Positions 7,327-13,203 of a stretch of 13,203 nt of DNA are shown piece after piece. Location: assembly GCA_037444005.1 (NCBI GenBank), contig JBBING010000061.1, positions 1 through 13,203 of the forward strand, read 5' to 3'. Source of the stretch: DATLZC01 sp037444005 (GTDB lineage Bacteria > Chloroflexota > Dehalococcoidia > DSTF01 > JACRBR01). Numbering within the stretch: the stretch's first letter is position 1; each line of letters starts with the position of its first letter. The notes under the pieces are model-generated. The model did not search any database. It was given only the letters and a program-made list of their open reading frames with translations, and was not told the origin of the DNA. The translations under genes were made by a program, and so were the position numbers.

Positions 7327-7356
7327 GAGGGCCGGCGGGACATCTCGCCGGCCCTC
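7327..7356. terminator. bidirectional hairpin terminator after glnA
   Basis: A perfect 11-bp GC stem (7327-7337 with 7346-7356) has an 8-nt loop and sits between the convergent glnA and ceramidase-like genes, 31 bp after the glnA stop. The plus-strand tail CCCTCTTCGTC is only moderately U-rich. Confidence 0.65.
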
Positions 7357-7379
7357 CCCTCTTCGTCTGGCAGCAGGCC

Positions 7380-8693
7380 TCACCGGGCGCCGAGCGCCCG
7401 CCCCGCCTCGCGCACGACGCGCTCCCACGTTCGCCCGGCTTCTTTCCCGAGCGACACCGACTCCTCGTAGCCAGCGACGGGCGCGGCCATCCATTCCTGC
7501 GGAGGCAGGAAGTACCCTAGCGTGTCGTGCGTTAGCCCCAGCACCAAGCGATGCGGCGCGGGCAGATCGCCCTTGACGGGCAGGGCGAGATGGGTGGTCG
7601 CCTCGCCGGGAACGGTGACGCCTATCGCCTCGCGCCCGAAGGCCACGGCCGTGACGGCGGTCTGCACGGCCGTCCCGCCGGAGCTCGCGAGCGCGCCGGG
7701 CAGCGTCGCCGCGAATCCGGCAATGATCTGGGCCGCATCGCCTCGGCCGCGGTCCCCTAGGAATGCGGCCAGCCTCGACAGCGCTCCCGACGTCGCGAGC
7801 GACCGGAGCGCCGGCGTCGCGGGGCGCAACGCGCTGCGAGCCCATCGGGGCAGCCGCTCGGGCGCCACGGGAATGAGCGGACGCCGGGCAGCGACGCAGA
7901 GGTCCCGGCCCACGGGCTGCGCGTCGCTCAACGCCATCACGGCGCGCTCCGCCAGCGCCTCGCCCAAAGCGCGCATCGCGTCGGCGCCGCCGGAGCGAGC
8001 GGGATTCACATCCCCCAGTGCGCCGTTCACATACAGGGTCACGCCCCCGAGCTCGGCGTCCAGCCGGTCCGTAAGCGCGCCGGGGAAGTCTCGCGACACC
8101 TCCCGATTCTCGGCAGTGAGCGTGGTCGGATGACAGGCGAAGTTCACGAGCGTCGCGACGACGTTGCCGCCCGCGTCCAGAGCCTGGAGCGCGACGAACG
8201 CGGTGTCGACGTCCGCCCAGCCGCGTCGGTTTCTGGTGAGCCCCTCGACAGTCGTAGAGCCGGCTCGGAGCGTGGCCGGGCGCGCCCGCACGTGCGCTGA
8301 CCTCGCGGCTTCGAGCGCGGCGTCCAGGAGGCGACGCAGATACGACGCAGGCACGCCGCCCCAGAGACCTTGCGTATCGGGGCTCGCGTGCGCGTGCGTG
8401 CAGGAGATGAGGACGGCGTCCGCGGGCACGCTCGTCGCCACCGCCACGCGGCGCCGCAGGGTTCGAACCGACGCCGCGTCCAGGCCAACGAGGTCCAGCG
8501 CCAGGAAGAGCACCGCCCGGTCGCCGAGGCCGATGTACATCGCCCGGGCGCAGGGAGCGTCGAGAGCTCCCTCGGCGCGTCGGCTGCGAAAGCCCCCGTA
8601 CCCGCCGAGATAGACCCCCGCGCCTAGCTCATCAGCGGTGGGCTCCACCCGCGCGAGGCCCGCGCCCACGACGAAGGAGCGGTCGAATGTCAC
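7380..8693 (-). CDS. short neutral/alkaline ceramidase-like protein, putative metallo-hydrolase
   Basis: Homologue of the N-terminal domain of neutral non-lysosomal ceramidases (437 aa, against about 650 or more for true ceramidases; the C-terminal Ig-like domain is absent). Features in order: AGLARVEPTA (residues 11-20), LGGYGG, SCTHAHASPDTQG with candidate zinc ligands His100/His102, NFACHPTTL with His188, VPGEATT with Glu364, and LGYFLPPQEW with Tyr394, matching the Zn-site pattern of the family. The canonical GDVSPN active-site motif reads GDVNPA, so the ceramidase nucleophile Ser is Asn230. Ceramide hydrolysis is therefore doubtful, and the real substrate is unknown. GTG 8693 is chosen because a -10 box lies 8 nt upstream, as for the GlnR-like gene. 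ATG 8720 would lie upstream of that box. No signal peptide is seen. It follows the winged-helix gene by 61 bp. Confidence 0.82.
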   Translation of the reverse strand: MTFDRSFVVGAGLARVEPTADELGAGVYLGGYGGFRSRRAEGALDAPCARAMYIGLGDRAVLFLALDLVGLDAASVRTLRRRVAVATSVPADAVLISCTHAHASPDTQGLWGGVPASYLRRLLDAALEAARSAHVRARPATLRAGSTTVEGLTRNRRGWADVDTAFVALQALDAGGNVVATLVNFACHPTTLTAENREVSRDFPGALTDRLDAELGGVTLYVNGALGDVNPARSGGADAMRALGEALAERAVMALSDAQPVGRDLCVAARRPLIPVAPERLPRWARSALRPATPALRSLATSGALSRLAAFLGDRGRGDAAQIIAGFAATLPGALASSGGTAVQTAVTAVAFGREAIGVTVPGEATTHLALPVKGDLPAPHRLVLGLTHDTLGYFLPPQEWMAAPVAGYEESVSLGKEAGRTWERVVREAGRALGAR

Positions 8694-8701
8694 GGCGCGC
8701 C

Positions 8702-8707
8702 ATTCTA
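8702..8707 (-). promoter_or_regulatory. -10 box (TAGAAT) giving a leaderless ceramidase-like mRNA
   Basis: On the minus strand TAGAAT is followed by GGCGCGCC (8 nt) and then GTG at 8693. There is no Shine-Dalgarno sequence. The geometry is identical to that of the regulator gene at 3055-3069. The -35 region is weak. Confidence 0.45.
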
Positions 8708-8754
8708 CCAGAGGGGCCATCCGCGGGGACGCCCCGCCGCCCCCCTCGTTAGCG

Positions 8755-9105
8755 TCATCGGCGGCGCCGGTCGCCTGTGAGCGGCTCGAAGGAATACCCG
8801 ACACGCCGGTGCGTGCGGATGAGGTCGACCGGCATGCCAGCGGCACGCAGCTTCGCCCTCAAGTTGCGGACGTGGGCGCGGATCACCTCGACGCTGGCCG
8901 TCCCTTCCGGGTACTGCCATACGTGCGCCAGCAAATCAGCGAACGCCACGGGCTGCCCCGGACATCGCGCCAGGTAGACGACGAGGCGGAACTCGGTCGG
9001 GGTGAGGTGAACGGCGCGCGCCCCGTAGGCGAGTGTGTGGTCGGAGCGGAGCGCGACGCGCCCCTGGCGAACGAGATCGCGCGCCGGCGGTCCGGACCGT
9101 CGCAC
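8755..9105 (-). CDS. stand-alone OmpR-type winged-helix DNA-binding protein
   Basis: 116-aa protein consisting almost entirely of a Trans_reg_C winged helix: a leading strand segment (RQGRVALRS), HLTPTEFRLVVYLARCPGQPVAFADLL, AHVWQYPEG, recognition-helix segment VIRAHVRNLRAKL, and the wing RTHRRVGYSFEPL. There is no receiver domain. The reading frame stays open upstream to 9312, but that part is Arg/Pro-rich with no receiver-like motif. GTG 9105 has an excellent ribosome site (GAGGAGG, six bases upstream), so the receiver-less form is the real start. The target is unknown; the ceramidase-like gene 61 bp downstream is the obvious candidate. Alternatively it is a decayed two-component regulator. 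It is clearly different from the GlnR-like protein at 3069. Confidence 0.8.
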   Translation of the reverse strand: MRRSGPPARDLVRQGRVALRSDHTLAYGARAVHLTPTEFRLVVYLARCPGQPVAFADLLAHVWQYPEGTASVEVIRAHVRNLRAKLRAAGMPVDLIRTHRRVGYSFEPLTGDRRRR

Positions 9106-9292
9106 CGAAAACCTCCTCGTGTGTCTCCGCCGGCGGTCGGCCGGCGCGGCGAGCCCATGTCGGCGGGGAAGGCGGGCGCGTTCACGAATGCGGGGCGTGG
9201 GCCGGGCGGACGCCCGGCGACACCTTGTGCGTCGCGCCGGCCAGCCCGGGGGCGGATGCGCGGGCCGGCGGCGACGCCCAGCCACCGCCATG

Positions 9293-9298
9293 ATTATG
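9293..9298 (-). promoter_or_regulatory. possible -10 box (CATAAT) for the winged-helix gene
   Basis: CATAAT on the minus strand would start transcription near 9286, leaving a leader of about 180 nt with two GC-rich hairpins (9201-9218 and 9128-9146), the second ending 10 nt before the ribosome site. A TTGACA lies upstream, but only 8 bp away, so the pair does not form a normal promoter. Confidence 0.25.
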
Positions 9299-9313
9299 CG
9301 CAGGTCTGTCAAG

Positions 9314-9333
9314 AGCCGGACGGCGGTCCGGCT
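9314..9333 (-). terminator. hairpin at the 3' end of the ABM-domain gene
   Basis: An 8-bp stem AGCCGGAC/GTCCGGCT with a 4-nt loop overlaps the TAG stop codon of the gene. It is followed on the minus strand by CTTGACAG, not a true U-tract, so termination may be weak. Confidence 0.35.
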
Positions 9334-9640
9334 ACGGTTCGCTGATGGACGCGAGCGGCTGAAGCCTCACGATTTCGGGGCGGCCGGCCAGCATCCCTGC
9401 GATCTTGCCTCCGAACGCGGCCATGTGCGGGGTCTTCCCGTGTTCAGCGAGCGCGGCCTCGTCGGCGTAGCGTTCAATGAACACGAACTCGGCCGGGTTC
9501 GACGCCGACTGACACAGGAGATACTCCAGCGTTTTGCCGGCTTCATGTTCCCGAACCGCCTTGACCATCTCCTCGGCGGCGGCCTTGAACTCGTCGACTT
9601 TGTCCTCTCTGACCGAAAGCTTGGCGATGACAGCGATCAC
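9332..9640 (-). CDS. antibiotic biosynthesis monooxygenase (ABM) domain protein, putative quinol monooxygenase
   Basis: 102-aa dimeric ferredoxin-like-fold protein. The pattern MIAVIAKLSVREDKVDEFKA, then EAGKTLEYLLCQS, EFVFIERYADEAALAEH and a C-terminal PEIVRLQPL strand is typical of the YgiN/ABM family. Members oxidise quinols or aromatic compounds without a cofactor, or act as small stress proteins; the substrate here cannot be inferred. The start is GTG with AAGGAG 10 bases upstream. It is transcribed divergently from uvrA and upstream of the winged-helix gene, with which it may or may not share a transcript. Confidence 0.88.
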   Translation of the reverse strand: MIAVIAKLSVREDKVDEFKAAAEEMVKAVREHEAGKTLEYLLCQSASNPAEFVFIERYADEAALAEHGKTPHMAAFGGKIAGMLAGRPEIVRLQPLASISEP

Positions 9641-9685
9641 GGTGTGTGCGCTCCTTCAGCTCGGCGTCCCTCGTTTCGCGGCGGT

Positions 9686-9691
9686 ATGCTA
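9686..9691 (-). promoter_or_regulatory. possible -10 box (TAGCAT) for the ABM gene
   Basis: TAGCAT on the minus strand lies 45 bp before the GTG and 30 bp before the ribosome site. No convincing -35 is present. The overlapping plus-strand TATGCT is an alternative in the uvrA direction. Confidence 0.25.
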
Positions 9692-9746
9692 GCACGGCGC
9701 GCCCTTACAGGCACCGCCCGCGTGTGCCCCGCCGAGGGCGTCGCAC

Positions 9747-9752
9747 TATACT
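9747..9752 (+). promoter_or_regulatory. -10 box (TATACT) of uvrA
   Basis: TATACT predicts a start near 9759 and a leader of about 60 nt ending in GGAGGGAG (9808-9815 region) before the ATG. It rules out the longer GTG start at 9756. I see no LexA-type operator (neither GAAC-N4-GTTC nor CTG-N10-CAG) around it. Confidence 0.45.
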
Positions 9753-9818
9753 GAGGTGACCCGCCCGCGCGCCGCGCTATCCTCCGCGGCGCCTTCGCGA
9801 CCACGCCGGAGGGAGTCC

Positions 9819-12782
9819 ATGCCGCTGGACGCCATCGTCGTCAGAGGCGCCCGAGAGCACAACCTCAAGGACATCGACGTCGAAATCCCCCGCGACCGGC
9901 TGGTCGTGATCACCGGCCTGTCCGGCTCGGGGAAGAGCTCCCTCGCATTCGACACCATTTACGCCGAAGGGCAGCGGCGTTATGTCGAGTCGCTCTCAGC
10001 CTATGCCCGCCAGTTCCTCGGCCAGATGGAAAAGCCCGACGTCGACTATATCGAAGGCCTCTCGCCGGCCATCTCCATCGACCAGAAGGGCGTGAGCAAG
10101 AACCCCCGGTCGACGGTCGCCACGGTCACGGAAATCTACGACTACCTCCGGCTCCTGTTCGCCAGGGTGGGGCGGCCGCACTGCCCCAACTGCGGGCGCC
10201 CGATCGAGCGGCAGACCGTGCAGCAGATCGTGGACGCGATCCTCGCCCTGCCGCCGGGGAAGCGCATCATGCTCCTCGCGCCCATCATCCGCGACCGGAA
10301 GGGCGAGCACCAGCACGTGCTCGAGGACGCCCGAAGGGCCGGCTACGTGCGGGTGCGCGTCGACGGGCAGGTGCGCGACCTCGACGAAGAGTTCCAGCTC
10401 GATAAGAACCGCCGCCACACCATCGAGGTGGTCGTCGACCGCCTCATCACCGAAGAACCGGGCTCGGAGGCGAGCGCGGCCAGCGCCAGCCGCCTGGCCG
10501 ACTCCGTAGAGCAGGCGCTCCGGCTGGGCGGCGGCGTGCTCCTGGTGTGGATCGAGGGCGTCGGCGACCGGCTGTACTCGGAGCACTTCGCCTGCCCCGT
10601 GTGCGGCATCAGCCTGGGGGAGATCGCGCCCCGGAACTTCAGCTTCAACAGTCCCCACGGCGCCTGCCCCGACTGCACGGGACTGGGCGTCCGAATGGAG
10701 ATCGACCCCGATCTCGTGATCCCCAACCGCGACCTCTCGCTGGCCGAAGGGGCCGTCGCGCCGTACGCCCGGGCGACGACGATGTCGACGTGGTACCAGC
10801 GCATCCTCGAGGCCGTCGCCCGCAAGCACGGCTTCAGCATGGAGACCCGCGTCCGCGACCTCACGCCGGAGCAGCTCCGCGTCATCCTGTACGGCGATGA
10901 GACGCCAGTCACGGTGACCTACACGTCGAACGGCGGTCACACCAACCGCTGGAGCACGACCTTCGAAGGCGTGATCCCGAACCTGAGCCGCCGGTATCGC
11001 GAGACGGATTCCGACTACGTCCGCAGCGAAATCGAGCGGTACATGGCCGCGAACCCGTGCCCCACCTGCAAAGGGGCGCGCCTCAAGCCCGAGGCGTTGT
11101 CCATCACGATCCCCTCGCCCCACGACCGCGGGCGGGAGCTCAACATCGTGGACGTCACCAGGATGTCGGTGGCGGAGGCGCTGCGCTGGGTCGAGGGCTT
11201 GCAGGACACGGCGACGACGCCTCTCACCGAGCGCGAGCAGACCATCGCCCGCCAGCTCCTCAAGGAGATCCGCAGCCGGCTCACCTTCTTGAACGACGTC
11301 GGGCTGGACTACCTGACCCTCGATCGCGCGGCGGGGACGCTTTCCGGAGGCGAAGCCCAGCGCATCCGCCTCGCCACGCAGATCGGGTCGAGCCTCATGG
11401 GCGTCCTGTACGTCTGCGACGAGCCGAGCATCGGGTTGCACCCGGTGGACAACGGGAGGCTCATCCGCACCCTCGAGCGGCTGCGCGACCTGGGGAACAC
11501 CGTGCTCATCGTCGAGCACGACGAAGCGATGATGCGCGCGGCCGACCACATCATCGACATGGGGCCGGGCGCCGGCGAGCAAGGGGGCCGCGTGGTGGTG
11601 GCGGGCCCCATCGAGAAGGTCATGGCGTGCGAGGAATCCATCACCGGCGCGTACCTGAGCGGACGCCGGCGCATCCCCGTGCCCGAGCGCCGTCGCCCGG
11701 GGAACGGTCACGCCATCGTGATCCGCGGAGCGCGCGAGAACAACCTCAAGAACATCGACGTCCGCATCCCCCTCGGAAAGTTCGTGTGCGTGACGGGCGT
11801 GTCAGGCTCCGGCAAGAGCACGCTCATCGCGGAGATTCTGTACAAGAAGGCCGCGCAGATTCTGTACAAGGCCCGTGAGCGCCCGGGAGAGGCCGACGCC
11901 ATCGAGGGGCTCGAACACATCGATAAGGTCGTGAACATCGACCAGTCGCCCATCGGACGGACGCCGCGCTCCAACCCGGCGACGTACACGGGGCTGTTCA
12001 CGCCGGTGCGGGAGCTCTTCGCGAGCGTCCCGGAGGCGCGCTTGCGCGGCTATACGCCCGGGCGCTTCAGCTTCAACGTGAAGGGCGGCCGCTGCGAGGC
12101 GTGCGCCGGCGAAGGCTACATCGAGATCGAAATGCACTTCCTGCCCGACGTCACCGTCCCGTGCGAGGTGTGCAAGGGCAAGCGCTACAATCGTGAAGCG
12201 CTGGAGATCGAGTTCCGCGGGAAGAACATCGCCGAAGTGCTCGACATGACGGTCGACGAGGCGCTCCAGTTCTTCGAGCGGTTCCCGAAGGTGCGCAGTA
12301 AGCTCCAGACGCTCCACGACGTCGGCCTGGGGTACATCCGGCTCGGCCAGCCCGCCACCACGCTGTCGGGGGGCGAGGCGCAGCGGGTCAAGCTGTCGAC
12401 GGAGCTGTCCCGTCGGTCGACGGGCAGGACGCTGTACATCCTCGACGAACCCACCACGGGCCTGTCATTCGAGGACACGCGGGCACTTCTCGGCGTGCTG
12501 CAACGTCTCGTGGACGCGGGGAACACGGTGGTGGTCATCGAGCACCACCTCGACGTCATCAAGAGCGCTGACCACATCATCGACCTGGGGCCGCTCGGAG
12601 GCGACCGGGGCGGACGGATCGTGGCGGAAGGCACACCAGAAGAGGTGGCCCTCGTCGAAGAGAGCTACACGGGGCAGTACCTCCGGACGCTCCTGGCCGA
12701 CCGTCTCCCGGGCACGAATGGGCGGCGCGGCCGGAATGGGCGGAAAGCCGCCGCCGGCGCCGCGTCCGATACATCTGGCTGA
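9819..12782 (+). CDS. uvrA: excinuclease ABC subunit A
   Basis: DNA damage-recognition ATPase of nucleotide excision repair; works as a UvrA2 dimer loading UvrB (987 aa, slightly longer than the usual 940-950, with a basic low-complexity tail). Two ABC modules: Walker A at 33-40 and 660-667 (GLSGSGKS, GVSGSGKS), and signature LSGGEAQR at 508-515 and 849-856. Walker B is CDEPSIGLH in module I and LDEPTTGLS in module II. Zinc modules use Cys259/262/283/286 and Cys759/762/782/785. ATG 9819 is preferred over GTG 9756 because homology begins at AIVVRGAREHNLK, a strong ribosome site precedes it, and the -10 box lies at 9747. Oddity: Ser883 replaces the His usually found in the GLHF segment after the second Walker B. 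No uvrB is in view. Confidence 0.98.
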   Translation: MPLDAIVVRGAREHNLKDIDVEIPRDRLVVITGLSGSGKSSLAFDTIYAEGQRRYVESLSAYARQFLGQMEKPDVDYIEGLSPAISIDQKGVSKNPRSTVATVTEIYDYLRLLFARVGRPHCPNCGRPIERQTVQQIVDAILALPPGKRIMLLAPIIRDRKGEHQHVLEDARRAGYVRVRVDGQVRDLDEEFQLDKNRRHTIEVVVDRLITEEPGSEASAASASRLADSVEQALRLGGGVLLVWIEGVGDRLYSEHFACPVCGISLGEIAPRNFSFNSPHGACPDCTGLGVRMEIDPDLVIPNRDLSLAEGAVAPYARATTMSTWYQRILEAVARKHGFSMETRVRDLTPEQLRVILYGDETPVTVTYTSNGGHTNRWSTTFEGVIPNLSRRYRETDSDYVRSEIERYMAANPCPTCKGARLKPEALSITIPSPHDRGRELNIVDVTRMSVAEALRWVEGLQDTATTPLTEREQTIARQLLKEIRSRLTFLNDVGLDYLTLDRAAGTLSGGEAQRIRLATQIGSSLMGVLYVCDEPSIGLHPVDNGRLIRTLERLRDLGNTVLIVEHDEAMMRAADHIIDMGPGAGEQGGRVVVAGPIEKVMACEESITGAYLSGRRRIPVPERRRPGNGHAIVIRGARENNLKNIDVRIPLGKFVCVTGVSGSGKSTLIAEILYKKAAQILYKARERPGEADAIEGLEHIDKVVNIDQSPIGRTPRSNPATYTGLFTPVRELFASVPEARLRGYTPGRFSFNVKGGRCEACAGEGYIEIEMHFLPDVTVPCEVCKGKRYNREALEIEFRGKNIAEVLDMTVDEALQFFERFPKVRSKLQTLHDVGLGYIRLGQPATTLSGGEAQRVKLSTELSRRSTGRTLYILDEPTTGLSFEDTRALLGVLQRLVDAGNTVVVIEHHLDVIKSADHIIDLGPLGGDRGGRIVAEGTPEEVALVEESYTGQYLRTLLADRLPGTNGRRGRNGRKAAAGAASDTSG

Positions 12783-12792
12783 GAGGACGCTC

Positions 12793-13074
12793 CTAGGCCT
12801 GCTGGCCAGGCCCCTGAAGCACGAGCCGCGCGCCCTGCGGTCCCTCGACCGCGTCCAGGGTCGCACCGTCGACCAGCGCGCCCACCTCGGGGTCGATGAC
12901 GAGCACCGTCCGCCCGGCGCTCTGCACCACCTGGTCGCCCTCGCGCTCCTCGTCGATGGCGAGCTCCAGGCCGGCGTCGGTCTGGACGAGGCGCAGCGTC
13001 TGGTCCTCGCCGATGTCTGTGGCCTCGATACTCTCTCTCAGTCGCTCCGCCGCGCGTTCCGTGACGGTCAACAT
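12793..13074 (-). CDS. HesB/IscA-fold protein without cysteines
   Basis: 93-aa protein with the A-type Fe-S carrier pattern: MLTVTERAAERLRESI helix, LRLVQTDAGLELAIDE, a DQVVQSAGRTVLVIDPEV segment resembling the family's VLVDPxxxxxLDG, then LVDGATLDAVEGPQGARLVL. The three cluster-binding cysteines of IscA/HesB (one central, two in the CGC tail) are all missing; the protein contains no Cys at all, and the tail ends at GPGQQA. It therefore cannot carry a cluster in the known way. The start is ATG 13074, with AGGAGG at 13080-13085; a longer in-frame reading from 13128 has no ribosome site. Convergent with uvrA, with 10 bp between stop codons. Function unknown. Confidence 0.8.
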   Translation of the reverse strand: MLTVTERAAERLRESIEATDIGEDQTLRLVQTDAGLELAIDEEREGDQVVQSAGRTVLVIDPEVGALVDGATLDAVEGPQGARLVLQGPGQQA

Positions 13075-13126
13075 GAATGCCTCCTCTCCCACCCCGGTTT
13101 CGCGGGGAGCTCGAATGGTAGGCTTC

Positions 13127-13153
13127 ACGGTACCACGTTCCGCGCGCGGACAA
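13127..13153 (-). promoter_or_regulatory. possible promoter of the HesB-fold gene
   Basis: On the minus strand TTGTCC (13148-13153) and TACCGT (13127-13132) are 15 bp apart, a short spacing. TACCAT at 13115-13120 is an alternative -10. A 5-bp hairpin (13092-13096 with 13103-13107) lies just before the ribosome site. Confidence 0.2.
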
Positions 13154-13203
13154 CAGGGGGCCGCGCATCAGGTGTCTTGATCCGCGTTGGTGGGCGGGTT
13201 GCG

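Noticed and set aside
9720..9818. Possible SOS/LexA operator before uvrA
   Set aside because: No palindrome of the GAAC-N4-GTTC or CTG-N10-CAG type was found.
11833..11870. Perfect 14-bp direct repeat (AGATTCTGTACAAG) 24 bp apart inside uvrA
   Set aside because: In frame, and the encoded region has the normal family length (LYK...LYKAR is common in UvrA), so it is not an insertion or slippage duplication.

Overview
This is a high-GC bacterial chromosome segment (about two thirds G+C by eye) with conventional SD-led genes, some very close to TATA-like -10 boxes. It carries nine convincing protein genes plus an adjacent orphan DNA-binding domain gene, one tRNA, and one candidate small RNA. Core functions (GS/PII/Amt nitrogen assimilation, UvrA, tRNA-Thr) sit beside less common families (amidase signature enzyme, sphingosine-phosphate-lyase-like PLP enzyme, short neutral-ceramidase-like protein, cysteine-free HesB-fold protein). 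A high-GC Gram-positive-like lineage such as Chloroflexota or Actinomycetota is my best guess. It rests on the GlnR-like regulator, the leaderless-looking starts and the general flavour of the proteins. The window alone does not settle taxonomy.

Layout. 1-2816 (+): an amidase and a PLP-dependent S1P-lyase-like enzyme, 20 bp apart, probably one operon. 2817-3068: a tRNA-Thr(CGU) on the minus strand with its own strong promoter, a leader hairpin and an intrinsic terminator. 3069-3758 (+): an OmpR-family regulator with a degenerate receiver, closely resembling actinobacterial GlnR in its DNA-binding half. 3759-4069: a 311-bp gap that is not empty. It holds a shared terminator hairpin, a candidate structured minus-strand RNA of about 140 nt with its own promoter, a four-pentamer array with 11-bp periodicity that looks like a GlnR operator, and a -10 box for the next operon. 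4070-7296 (+): amt-glnB-glnA, closed by a strong bidirectional terminator. 7380-9640 (-): a ceramidase-like metallo-hydrolase homologue, a stand-alone winged-helix protein with no receiver domain, and an ABM-domain monooxygenase-like protein. 9819-12782 (+): uvrA. 12793-13074 (-): a small HesB/IscA-fold protein without cysteines, convergent with uvrA. 13075-13203 holds the promoter region of that gene, and I see no further gene.

How it works together. The central 3.0-7.3 kb reads as a nitrogen-assimilation island: a regulator that appears not to depend on phosphorylation, its probable operator, an ammonium channel, the PII signal protein that gates it, and glutamine synthetase. The most interesting new object is the candidate small RNA between regulator and amt, transcribed away from amt and carrying a C-rich apical loop that could pair with Shine-Dalgarno sequences. 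The flanking amidase, S1P-lyase-like and ceramidase-like genes suggest amide or sphingolipid-like catabolism, but the ceramidase-like protein lacks the canonical serine, so that link is weak.
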